Assembly (NCBI GenBank): GCA_037903475.1
Contig: JBAJFG010000479.1
Span: 726,001-790,000 of the forward strand
DNA length: 64,000 bases
Direction: 5' to 3'
DNA from: Ancylostoma caninum
Taxonomy: Eukaryota > Nematoda > Chromadorea > Rhabditida > Ancylostomatidae
Every line of letters starts with the position of its first letter. Positions within the stretch are counted from its first letter, which is position 1. Shown one piece after another: positions 11,801 through 23,800 of this stretch. The translations under genes were made by a program, and so were the position numbers. The notes beneath the pieces are model-generated. The model did not search any database, was not told the origin of the DNA, and saw only the letters and a list, made by a program, of their open reading frames with translations.

Positions 11801-14800
11801 AGAAGTTCATTTTTATGTGCCACTTTTCAGCTCCGCTTTTGCTAGCTTCCTAGCAAGGAAAGTCGTCCGCTCCAATATTGAACTTGGCCTTCACAATAGG
11901 TGTTTTTTACCGTTTTTTCACATTTCAAGCACATTATTGGAATCAGCTCGTCGAGTAGGACCAGATTCCGTTGATATCTCTATACCCTTCATGAGGTGAG
12001 ACTCTGCCTTTAATAAGCTGGAAGATGCATCGTAAACGTCTATAGTATGGTCATTTAGGCGATGCACTTCACGTAGCGGTCAGCCACGCGGCTAAGTTGG
12101 CATTAGAGCGAGGTGGTCTGCTAAAGGGGTTTTTACAGTTTTCAGCATTGTGCGGCGCGGCACGGCGCGAGAACTGAACCACTGCGAGCTCATTTCTCGC
12201 CTCGAGATGAACCTCCATTTTGCCGCGTTGCCGCAGCGGCAAAGAATGCCATGAAGAATTCCTTGCCGCAGCCCGCAGGGCGAGCTCGCAAACTTATCAT
12301 CGACAGATCGATGATCCTTGTAGTATTCATGTTTACTGCCGATACTGTACCTCCTGTGGAGGGGACGGAGCTGACCCGTCTCGGGCTAGAGATACTTGTT
12401 CCTAGTGAGAATGATGCTGTAAGCCCAACGAAGCGCTCATTACTCATTTCACTCCTTGCACTCACTCTCTATTGTACAGTACATAATAAATATCCACTGA
12501 ACCACCGCGTTTATCGCACATACGGATAAGAAAGGTCCAAGAGTCTCAGCGCCCACAATATTTGGTGCATCGGCTAAAATAAAGCCATTCCTCCCGCGTC
12601 AGAGCGTAACAACTCTGGAGCCTGGAGAAGAGACTAGCTCATACCAGAGCAACCAAATCTCCCGTGCCAAAGCGAACCAACTTTGGGGCCAGGAGTAACG
12701 CAGCTCACACCAGAGCAGCAAACAGCTCACACTAGAGCAAACACGAGCTCACACCAGAGCAATTTCATGGCCCACCCTAAGCCGTAAGAGGTTAGTAAAG
12801 TCCATCCTAGGAGCCAAAGTGCCCTAAAGCCACGGATCCAATTAAAGATCCAGGATCGATATCGATTCAACCCAGCCTAACTGGCACTACAGTTAGCGCT
12901 TGCGTGAGCTAATTGCAGCACACATAGTCGTCTCTAAACGACAAATATCATACTCTATATATATTACAGACTTTATGTGACTTTGTGCGTGCGTGTGCAC
13001 ACGGGCTACTATTGGTCAGTGATATTTATTACATGGATGAATCATGTGATCGTACCACTTCACAACAAGGTAACAACACCGCCTGAGAAAAAAAACAGAA
13101 CCAATGCAACATTAAAGATGAAATGAAAAAAAAAACACAACGCGAATAGCATTTAGAAAAGGATTTTAACTCAAACATGAATAAACGAGACAGGACAGAA
13201 ATCGCCATAGCTTGTGATAGTCTCAAGAAGTTACAGGAAGCTCCAAATGTCCGCAGTCAAGAGGGACGTGGCCACGACGCGGCTTTAGGCAGAGACACAG
13301 GCGCTCGGCATGCTGCCACTGGTTATCTGCAGAGTCAGAGAAACCAAAGGCAGCATAGAGAGCGCATGTGTCTGATCAAGAAGCCGCGCCGTGGCCACGC
13401 CCTCTTGACTGCGGACATTTGGAGCTTCCTGTAGGTGACTAGTGAGCAAGTTTTTAAAAGAATGAATGCTAACAGGCAATGCTTTCCTACTCCTAAGCTT
13501 TGCATACTCCGACCCCGCTCTGTTCGTAAAAAAATGAAATCTCACGGAACGTCTAACGGTGGGGATAACCGGCTTCAATGCCTGACCTCTAGTATTGGAT
13601 GATCTCATTGAGCAAAAAGCACTAGTGGGAAGGCCGCTTATTCCAGTGATTATTTTGTGAAAGAGGATCAAATCAAACCTCTTCCTTCTCAAAGCTAGAG
13701 TCTCCAATGAAAAGTTCAAGTTTCGCTCCAAGGAATTAGGAATCTCAGAGTAAACAAAGCCGAGTTGTCTAATCATTAGTTTTCTTGTGAAACAGTTCTG
13801 GAATTTCTCGATTTTATCAATAAGTTTCTTTTTATGAGGATTGAAAACTACAGTGCCGTACTCTAGTATTGGTCTTACATATGACTTGTAAGCTTGGAGA
13901 AGCAGCTGGACATTGTTGGTTGTTAAAGATCTAAATAATTGGTGCAACATTGCATAAGCCTTGCACACAATAATGTCGCAGTGAGTTTCAAAGTCAAGGG
14001 TATTGGTGATGTGAAAACCAAGGTCCCGTATTTGACTTACCACCTCAATAGCGCCCCCATTAAGAGAATAGACATACTCAGGAGAATCCGTTCCAATTCT
14101 TAATACCTTAGTCTTTTGATAGGACAGTGGTAGCTCCCAAATCTTGGACCATTCAGCTACCGCATCAATACCCCGTTGTAACATGGAGCAGTCCCCAGCA
14201 TTGGAAACCTGCTTATAAATCTTAATATCGTCGGCAAACGCACAACACCTGAGCCCTGCATTGGAGATTAGCATAGGCAAATCAAAGGTGTAAATAACAA
14301 AGAGTACCGGAGAGAGCACACCTCCCTGAGGGACCCCGCACCTAGCTGGCCTGGGATGAGAAAGAACGTCATTCACTCTTACGCAGAACTGTCGGCATTC
14401 GAGGAAAGCTTCAATCCAGCTTACTATGCGGGGGTGCACCCCGATCAGACCCAGTTTAAGGATCAACTTGGTGTGGGGTACCTTGTCAAAAGCTTTACAA
14501 AAATCTAGGTAGACAACGTTTACACTTTTCCTTGATTCATGACATGTAGTCCAGTCGTTTAATGCCTGGAGTACTGCCGTGACCGTTGATTTGCCTTTCT
14601 GAAATCCATGTTGGAATTGAGAAATAATGGCATTTTTCTCCAAATGATCTACTAATCTTTCCTTTATCATCTTTTCGAATAATCTTGCGAAGATTGAAGT
14701 TATGCTAACAGGTCTGTAATTAGAAACAGAAGTATGTGGTGCACTGTTCGGAATCGGCGTAATGTAAGAAATCTTCCACCTAGAAGGAACTTCCGCGCGC

Positions 14801-17800
14801 ATGAAGCTGAGATTGAATATATATGCCAGGGGACCAGCGATTATCGGAGCTACCTCCTTAATGAACCCTAGAGGAATCCCATCCGGTGTGACTGATCTTG
14901 ACCTAGGCCATTTGGAAAGAAGGGTAAAAATCTCGGTTGCATGAAACCATATGGAATCAGCCATCACTGGGAAGCTGGGAGTACAGTCACCAGGTAATAC
15001 TGTGTTGGTGTCCGTGGCCGATGTCTCAGAAAATTGTTCCTGAAACACCCTTGCAAACGCCTCAGCGTTTTCCTTATCAGATGTAAGCACCTGTCCAGAT
15101 TCATCAATTAGTGTCCCTAGGCCAGAACTACGCTCGAGCCGAGAATTCAGAAAGCTGTAGAATGTACTTTTGCTTTTAGACTCGACTACTTTCCTTTCTA
15201 CAGATCTGTTAAATTTCCAAAGCTTTCGCTCAAAAGTCTTTTTTATCTTTCTGTAGTAGTTCCAATCCTGAGAATATCCGCTACTGGAAGCTTTTTTCCA
15301 AGCGTCGTTCCTTTTAAGGTCGAGTTGGAGGAGATAAGCAGGGAGGTTTGATCTATTAATTCGGACTCTAATCAGTGGCACATGTACTTTTATACAGTTG
15401 AGGCAATTGAGGGAATCAAGGGAGGAGCAATAGAGCTCGAAGGTGCATTACGACGTGCTACACGTTCAGCTCTTAGCCTATCCCTCTTCGATTTGGGGAG
15501 GGACGCCCTGAGAAATATCCCGTGATTTTTGAAGAACTTCAAACGTGGAGCACGCTTTAACATCATTTTCACAAATATAGATGCGGGCAGGACTAATTTC
15601 ACTAAACGTGCGCGATTATTCGCGACACGCCCAAGACGATAGACAGCTACAATAGAACAATCTAAAAATCTCACGGGAACCTTTCTGAGGTGAGCCAGAA
15701 AAAAAGCCATGGCACTTTCACAGAATTCCCATTGTCTTTAGCGCCAGATCGCTAAGAAAGGTTGTAAATTTCTACAAAGAGAGAGCAAAAAATGTAAAAT
15801 ATAGAATAGACAACGAAGATAATGAGAAATGCCGCTATACATCAGTGTTACTACAAAGTAGCATCCTGCGAATCAACGAGGCTAAAGAAAACCTCGAAAA
15901 ACTGTACAAAGAGGTACAAGATGAGCACAAAAACTGCAAAGATGAATAAAAAAAAGGACATTATAGCACAAATTCACCAAATAGAGAAGGAATCTGAGCT
16001 GCACATATCTGTGGCGGACGCAAGCGACGTTATCGCTATGTTAACGGCGAGACTCAACGAATCGAGGGATACTCGCACAAATACGAAGATTCTTCTAGAA
16101 CATATGAATCTCAGAGCTGAAAAAGAAGTCACTCCAACTAAAGACGTTTTAGAAATTGCTCAAAATGTAGCCAATAATGTCGAGCAAAATAGAAACTTCG
16201 CACCATTACCGCTAGTTTCGCAGGCATCATACTCGAACCAAAACAGATTCAGCCCAATGGCACTCCTCAAGGAAGAAATTGCCACAAACGCATACACCGA
16301 GAACAGATTAGGCCACAAAAACAACGGCAGGGTCACACAAACGAAGGCGAAGCACATCAACTATCGACCCATTTACGGTGCGGGATGCATATTTTGCCAC
16401 AAGGGCAATCACCTACCCACATGATGCCGTATCGTCAGCGATCAAAGCATGCGCCGAAAAGCACTTAAACAGCAAAATCGCTGTTGGAAATGTTTCTCAC
16501 GGACCCATAACAGTTGGGTCTGCCGAAAACAGGACTGCTCATTTTGTGGACAGAAGCACCGTATCAGCCTGTGCTTCAAAAAGGGCAAAACACAGAGTAA
16601 TTATGATGACACGCGACAATCAAGGGACATGCCCCCAACCACTTAGATAGAAAGGGTTGTCAAAACTGCAGTCAGAGGTCAGATAGAAGCCGATATGATT
16701 GCAGAAAACATACATCAATTAATGCACAAATGTGCATGGATAATTTCACAAAATTCCATAGTCGTTAGTTCAATAAACAAACAGTGTTAATTACAGCTGA
16801 AGGCAGCATATGGAACGCAAAACGGCGGCAATTTGAAAAAGTATTGTTCTGTTTCGACTCGGGTTCACAAAAAACCGTAGTTGAGAAGAAACTTGTAGAA
16901 CAATTTGGCCTTCCAAAGAAAAGGAGCAAAATGTGCACAATATCTGGGAGCGGTGGACACATGGAAACGTGCAAAAGCCACATCATTCCTCTCAAAGTCG
17001 GGACGGCATTTGGACAAGACATCGACATGACCGTAGAAACTCGGCCAGTCATTACTAGCGGATTTCCATCCGTGAAACTTGGTCAAGGTGACGCGGAGTT
17101 TGTGAAAGCCAACGATATTTATTTGGTAAGTACGAAAATACGTGGAGAACGCGTTTCAGTGGGTGTTGACCATTATCATGACCTAGTTACCGGCCATGTA
17201 ACTAAAACCCCATCTGGATTACACATTGCCAGAACGGTTTTCGGTCCCACAATTTACGGTAGTGGGTTGACCGAAGTAAATCATGTTGAATCTGTCAATT
17301 ATAATCTGACAGCTATGTGGGAAAGCTCAGAGTTTTCCTGCAGCACCTGGTACTCCGTTTTCTCATAGATAGTTGTCAGGTTGTAACTGACAGAATTAGC
17401 CTGCCATACTTCGGTGAAGCCAGTACCGTAAATTGGTGGACCGAAGAGCGTTTTGGCTATATGTGACCCAGACGGGGTTTTAGCTAAATGACCACTAATT
17501 AAGTCATAGTAATAGTCGAGCCCTACCAGAATGCGTGGGATTTGATGCTCTCCACGTACCTTTGTATTCGCCAAGTAAATGTCATTGGCTTTCAGAAAAG
17601 CGACGTCAGCCTGAACAAGTCTCACAGATGGAAATCCATTCGTAATCATTGGCCGAGTTTCCACGGTCGTTTCGAGGCTTTCTCCAAATGCCGTCCCGAT
17701 TTTCAGAGAAACTGTGTGGCTTTCGAATGTTTCCAAAAAAAAAAATCTTGTTGAATCTGTCAATTATAATCTGACAGCTATGTGGGAAAACACCGAGGTC

Positions 17801-20800
17801 CGTGCGCCCCAAAAGGGCTCTGGACTCGGTGTATTAGAAACAAGGGCAAAGGAGCGCAAGAGATGCAAGAAGCTCTCGAAGTACTCCGATACGTGCAAAA
17901 ATGGAGTTTGCCATGCCTTCAGTTTCACACCTACCTCATTTCCATTGAAGGAAGATGCGACGCATATCGTAAAAAATTACTCTGTAGTCATGAAAAGGCT
18001 ACAATCTTCACAACTCCAACCGTCTGCCTTCAACTCCAGCCGCCGCCGTCCTCTACTCCACGTCAAGCCGCCTCCCACGCCGTCCAGCCGCCGTTCGCCT
18101 TCAACTCCTGCCACCCGTCGTCGCCCTTCACGTCCTCGAGCTGTGTTTCGCCGCCGCCCACTTCAAGAAGTCGATCCTCGCCGCAACAGGACGACAGGGA
18201 AGAAAGCTAAGATCAGTGATATTAATAGTGATAATTCTTGTCGCCCGCCGGAGTATCATCGACAGATCGATGATCCTTGTAGCATGTATGTTCGCCGTCC
18301 TTACTGCACCTCATGTGGAGTGGGCGGGACTGACCTGTCTTATGCTTGAGATGGTAGTTCCTAGTGAGTATGATGTTGTAAGCCGCACGAGGCCGCTCGT
18401 TACTCACTTTGCTCTTTGCACTCACTCTCTTTGTACAGTCAGATAAAGATATCCACTGAACCACCATTCCTATATTGCATACGGATCACACAAAGTCCAA
18501 GAGTCTCAGCGCCCATAATAATGTGGGGGCGCGAGAAAACTATTGTGGGTCGGAACCCTTTCGAAAATGTCCACAGTGTGGACGGCCGGAAGATAACGAA
18601 CTGGTTTCCATGTTTCTTCTTCTCTGAACCTGGGCATGACTTGTTCAAGAATTCTATTGCTGCTGTGCCAACCAGGTTGTTAGGTGGTAACGTTTATTGT
18701 TGGCCTGACGTTTCGACAGGATCGTCTTCTTCAGAGGCCTAAAAGTGGCTCGCAGTTCGTTTGTGATCGAGACCGTCAAACGTCTCCACCAACCCGGCTA
18801 GTTTTCGACGTTACCCCAAGCTTGCTACCCAAAAAGACCCCAAGACGAAGGATGAACCAACCCGTTTCCCACCGTTATTGCGGAAAGTCCGCAGCTGACT
18901 GTCGTTGCGGACAAGTGAGCAATACTTGGGTGTCCGCATCTTATATTACATACAGTCTACAGCTCGCATAACGATATGTAAGGCAAGAAATCACTGGTTA
19001 TGGATAAGCACTCATTCCTATTGTTCATGCTTGGGTTCTTAGTCGCAATCCAGAAGGCTTCGAGGACTTTTCTAGCGGAAACCTCTGTTTCGTATGTCAA
19101 AATGTTGCATTTGACACAGAAATCTCTCCCATCGTGCGCTTCGGCTCTGTGCTTACCAAGCGGTGATGTTAAGCTCCTACGCCTCTTGCTAGCCAAATGC
19201 TCCTTGACGCGTATATTGAGCGCCCTGCCAGTCTCGCCAATGTATAACGCGTTACACTCCAGACATTGGATTTGATACACTATTCCCACTTTTGTGCAAT
19301 CGCCTACCTTTCCGTACGGGCATATCACACAGTGTTCTGTTTTGCATTCTCTGTCATAGAGTCGATTGCGAACCAACTGCTTTCTGATGTTATCGTTAGG
19401 AATGCTCACTAACATTACATCCTTTTGCAGTTGAGCTCGATGCAGACACTGCTGGATAGCCGCGCTAAATTTGTCTGAAATGAAAGGAAGGAAAAGTGGG
19501 AGTTTGTGTTCGCGTTGGGAGTGGTCACGGATCTCAGTGGATGTTCTGGACTTGCGCTGCGGCACTGAGTAACCATTGCTGCGAGCAATTTGAGAAGCAA
19601 CACTTCGCGATTCAGAGCGCTCAACCTCGCCTGTGCATACCTCAGCGGCAGTTTTGAACATGTTCCTTATTACCGCACGTTTCATACAACCTGGTTGGCA
19701 CAGCAGCAGGATGGGCAAGCAAGAGGCGTAGGAGCTTAACATCACCGCTTGGTAAGCACAGAGCCGAAGCGCACGATGGGAGAGATTTCTGTGTCAAATG
19801 CAACATTTTGACATACGAAACAGAGGTTTCCGCTAGAAAAGTCCTCGAAGCCTTCTGGATTGACTAAGACTGAAGAACCCATAACCAGTGATTTCTTGCC
19901 TTACATATCGTTAAGCAGACTGTAGGAATGAGTGCTTATCCATAACCAGTGATTTCTTAGCCTTACATATCGTTATGCGAGTCTGTAGACTGTATGTAAT
20001 ATAAGATGCGGACACCCAAGTATTGCTCACTTGTCTGTCAGCTGCGGACTTTCCGCAATAACGGACGGGTTGGTTCATCCTTCGTCTTGGGGTCTTTTTG
20101 GGTAGCAAGCTTGGGGTAACGTCGAAAACTAGCCGGGTTGGTGGAGACGTTTGACGGTCTCGATCACAAACGAACTGCGAGCCACTTTTAGGCCTCTGAA
20201 GAAGACGATCCTGTCGAAACGTCAGGCCAACAATAAACGTTACCACCTAACAACCTGGTTGGCACAGCAGCAATAGAATTCTTGAACAAGTCATGCCCAG
20301 GTTCAGAGAAGAAGAAACATGGAAACCAGTTCGTTATCTTCCGGCCGTCCACACTGTGGACATTTTCGAAAGGGTTCCGACCCACAATAGTTTTCTCGCG
20401 CCCCCACATTATTATGGGCGCTGAGACTCTTGGACTTTGTGTGATCCGTATGCAATATAGGAATGGTGGTTCAGTGGATATCTTTATCTGACTGTACAAA
20501 GAGAGTGAGTGCAAAGAGCAAAGTGAGTAACGAGCGGCCTCGTGCGGCTTACAACATCATACTCACTAGGAACTACCATCTCAAGCATAAGACAGGTCAG
20601 TCCCGCCCACTCCACATGAGGTGCAGTAAGGACGGCGAACATACATGCTACAAGGATCATCGATCTGTCGATGATACTCCGGCGGGCGACAAGAATTATC
20701 ACTATTAATATCACTGATCTTAGCTTTCTTCCCTGTCGTCCTGTTGCGGCGAGGATCGACTTCTTGAAGTGGGCGGCGGCGAAACACAGCTCGAGGACGT

Positions 20801-23800
20801 GAAGGGCGACGACGGGTGGCAGGAGTTGAAGGCGAACGGCGGCTGGACGGCGTGGGAGGCGGCTTGACGTGGAGTAGAGGACGGCGGCGGCTGGAGTTGA
20901 AGGCAGACGGTTGGAGTTGTGAAGATTGTAGCCTTTTCATGACTACAGAGTAATTTTTTACGATATGCGTCGCATCTTCCTTCAATGGAAATGAGGTAGG
21001 TGTGAAACTGAAGGCATGGCAAACTCCATTTTTGCACGTATTGGAGTACTTCGAGAGCTTCTTGCATCTCTTGCGCTCCTTTGCCCTTGTTTCTAATACA
21101 CCGAGTCCAGAGCCCTTTTGGGGCGCACGGACCTCGGTGTTTTCCCACATAGCTGTCAGATTATAATTGACAGATTCAACATGATTTTTTTTGGAAACAT
21201 TCGAAAGCCACACAGTTTCTCTGAAAATCGGGACGGCATTTGGAGAAAGCCTCGAAACGACCGTGGAAACTCGGCCAATGATTACGAATGGATTTCCATC
21301 TGTGAGACTTGTTCAGGCTGACGTCGCTTTTCTGAAAGCCAATGACATTTACTTGGCGAATACAAAGGTACGTGGAGAGCATCAAATCCCACGCATTCTG
21401 GTAGGGCTCGACTATTACTATGACTTAATTAGTGGTCATTTAGCTAAAACCCCGTCTGGGTCACATATAGCCAAAACGCTCTTCGGTCCACCAATTTACG
21501 GTACTGGCTTCACCGAAGTATGGCAGGCTAATTCTGTCAGTTACAACCTGACAACTATCTATGAGAAAACGGAGTACCAGGTGCTGCAGGAAAACTCTGA
21601 GCTCGATGGACCGACAGGGAGCCAAAGAGACGAAAATCCTAGATATTCAGGTGAAATCGTCCACGCCTACGGTTTCACAACTGTTCCATTTCCATTTAAG
21701 GAAAATGTGACAGATTTGGAGCACAACTGCTCAGTAGCCGTAAGAAAGCTACGATCTCCACATTTCCACCCGTCGTCGCCCTTCACGTCCTCGAGCTGTG
21801 TTTCGCCGCCGCCCACCTCAAGAAGTCGATCCTGGCGCACCACGACGACAAGGAAGAAAGCCAAGATCAGTGATATTAATAGTGATAATTCTTGTCGCCC
21901 GCCAGAGTATCATCGACAGATCGATGATCCTTGTAGTATTCATGTTTACTGCCGATACTGTACCTTCTGTGGAGGGGGCGGAGCTGACCCGTCTCGGGCT
22001 AGAGATACTTGTTCCTAGTGAGAATGATGCTGTAAGCCCAACGAGGAGCTCATTAGACATTTCACTTCTCGTACTCACTCTCTATTGTACAGTACATAAT
22101 AAATATCCACTGAACCACCGCGTTTATCGCACATACGGACAAGAAAAGTCCAAGAGTCTCAGCGCCCATAATAAAACTGACGTGCAGCGGCAAAAACTGG
22201 GAAAGGACCCCCCTTGCAGATGACGTTGGGAGCTCGCACTGCGTTGACGCTGCCTTTGCTTAAGCGGGTTTCAGGGTTGTGTCGCGCCGCACCGCGCCAT
22301 ACATATGATGCAGCATAGGGCGCGGTAAGTGCCGCGAGCAGGGGGGCTTTCAGAGATCTTGCCTCGCACGAGCCCTCCGCGGCATCTAGCTCGCTTTGCG
22401 AGTCGTGGAGTCGAATGATCTGGGGTATTAGTTGCCGCGCGGCAAATCGAACGCAACATCCACAGCGAGATGTTTCCCGCGCGCGGGCCACTTCTCGCGC
22501 CCCGCCGCGGATCGGAAAATGTTTGAAACTCGCTTTAAAGGCAGGGGTCCACCTCATTTTCGTAGTTCGGCTAACAGCAGATTCTGCATCTACTCGGCGC
22601 GGCGGTTCCAACGGTATAAATAAATTGTCTCAGAATGGTCTATAAACCCGTCTTCCAGGACGGGGTCTGTAACAGTTTGCCAACCCGAGTTGACATGTGA
22701 AGCCGTTGATCTTATCGATTGGACACGCCAAGACTTGTTGACCGACGCGGCAGCCGTGGCAGGCAGCCAGCACAGCTTGGAGCGATCCGCCTCCGGGCTC
22801 CAAATTTTTATCCAGTTCGAGCCTTTCAAAAATAGGGATTTCGTCGCTTCTGTGCCTGTTGATGTACATCCCAGGGATCAACATGATGAGAAGGTCTGGG
22901 ATATGTTGGTAAATCCAACAGGCAGAACGAGGTGTCTGCCTTTAAGGCCCCTGGCATACTTCACAGCGACACCGTCGCAGTGAAGAAAATGAATGGAAAT
23001 GATGAGAACAAAGTGTCATGAGTTCTCATGTTTTATCACACAGTCGCATGGAATACGTGCTGGCATAGGAGCCACTGTGAGAAAACTTGTCGGTCGCAGC
23101 GACAGCGTCGCTGTGTAGTATGCCCTACGCCTAAGGGGTTTTTACAGTTTTCAGCATTGTGCGGCGCGGCACGGCGCGAGAAGTGAACCGCTGTGAGCTC
23201 ACTTCTCGCCTCGAATGAACTTCCAGTTTGCCTCATTGCCGCAGCGGCAAAGAATGCCACGATGCATTTCTTGCCGCAGCTCGCAAGGCGAGCTCGCAAA
23301 CTGACGCGCCGAGGCGAAAACTGTGAAAGGACCCTCCTTGCGGCAAATGACGCTGCGAGCTCGCCCTGCGCTGACGCTACCTATGCTTAAGCATAGAGCG
23401 CGGCGCGGCGCGTCAAAACTGTAAAAACCCCTTTAAGCATAGGCCGCGGCGCGTCAAAACTGTAAAAATCCTTTAATCATCTACTGAGATCAATGAAAAT
23501 GAATGTGGTATCACCATGCTCCACTGACAAAGAGAACGTAGTGGCGGGGCTGACCGGTGTGTGGAGTGCAGCGTCCGAATGAACAAACTACAGATTGTAT
23601 CGTAAAGCTCAAGTGTGACGAATATTTTCAGGAAGTCGAGTCCGATTCAAACGTTCAGCATAGAACTGGTAATGATGAGGAGGCAGTAACTCATTCTAAC
23701 ATTAGAAATGGATCAAGTTCTACAAGGACACCATCATCACAGGAACTCGCCTCGGAGAACATAAGCTACGTCTACTGTCAGCCATCGGACCAAGCCGAAG

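Larger units (their letters stand above)
17322..19190 (+). repeat. Left arm of a 1.9-kb inverted repeat
   Basis: This segment and 19718-21604 are near-identical reverse complements. The outer limit is the AGCTCAGAGTTTTCCTG / CAGGAAAACTCTGAGCT junction and the inner limit the AGCAAGAGGCG block. Order inside: inverted BEL protease, forward BEL tail, forward LTR (18254-18520), 140 bp of unknown sequence, inverted Penelope 3' end. A few indels separate the arms, mostly near 18890-19010. Confidence 0.9.
18661..19745 (-). mobile_element. Penelope-like element fragment 1 (GIY-YIG end and 3' terminus)
   Basis: Reading leftward: a GIY-YIG endonuclease ORF, about 200 bp of 3' region, a hammerhead-like core at 18734-18710, then the terminal sequence. 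The reverse transcriptase that should precede the endonuclease is missing. The 3' part lies in the left palindrome arm, the rest in the loop. It is a dead fragment. Confidence 0.8.
19718..21604 (-). repeat. Right arm of the 1.9-kb inverted repeat
   Basis: Reverse complement of 17322-19190. It contains a partial Penelope coding segment and 3' end (19718-20269, forward), LTR B (20410-20676, inverted), a BEL tail (20677-21180, inverted) and a BEL protease (21191-21604, forward). It differs from the left arm by a duplicated stretch near 19885-19960 and small deletions near 20035-20065. Its outer end is continuous with the BEL sequence leading to the outer 3' LTR. Confidence 0.9.
12295..22173 (+). 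mobile_element. BEL/Pao LTR retrotransposon, rearranged and heavily invaded (9.9 kb)
   Basis: Two direct 266-bp LTRs (12295-12560, 21908-22173) bound the region, with the 5-bp duplication AAACT on each side and the halves of one MITE beyond. Inside, left to right: leader, LINE with MITE, gag, protease-like region, a 4.3-kb block containing inverted BEL and Penelope sequences, a second protease-like region, the start of RT, then the 3' LTR. No RT core, RNase H or integrase is present, so it is defective. The matching LTRs, target duplication and split MITE show that the outer borders are those of one insertion. Confidence 0.85.

Noticed and set aside
13285..13431. The last 48 codons of the LINE RT as a real protein domain
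   Set aside because: They are M1 MITE sequence; the same residues appear in ORFs through other M1 copies.
17322..21604. The large palindrome as a sequencing or assembly artefact
   Set aside because: A missed-adapter artefact would give arms without a long unique loop and with nearly perfect symmetry. Here there is a 527-bp loop, several arm-specific indels and a duplicated stretch in one arm. The possibility remains and needs reads.
22159..22645. A 150-codon G+C-rich ORF as a gene
   Set aside because: It overlaps the BEL LTR and MITE border and shadows ORFs on the other strand; composition alone explains its openness.
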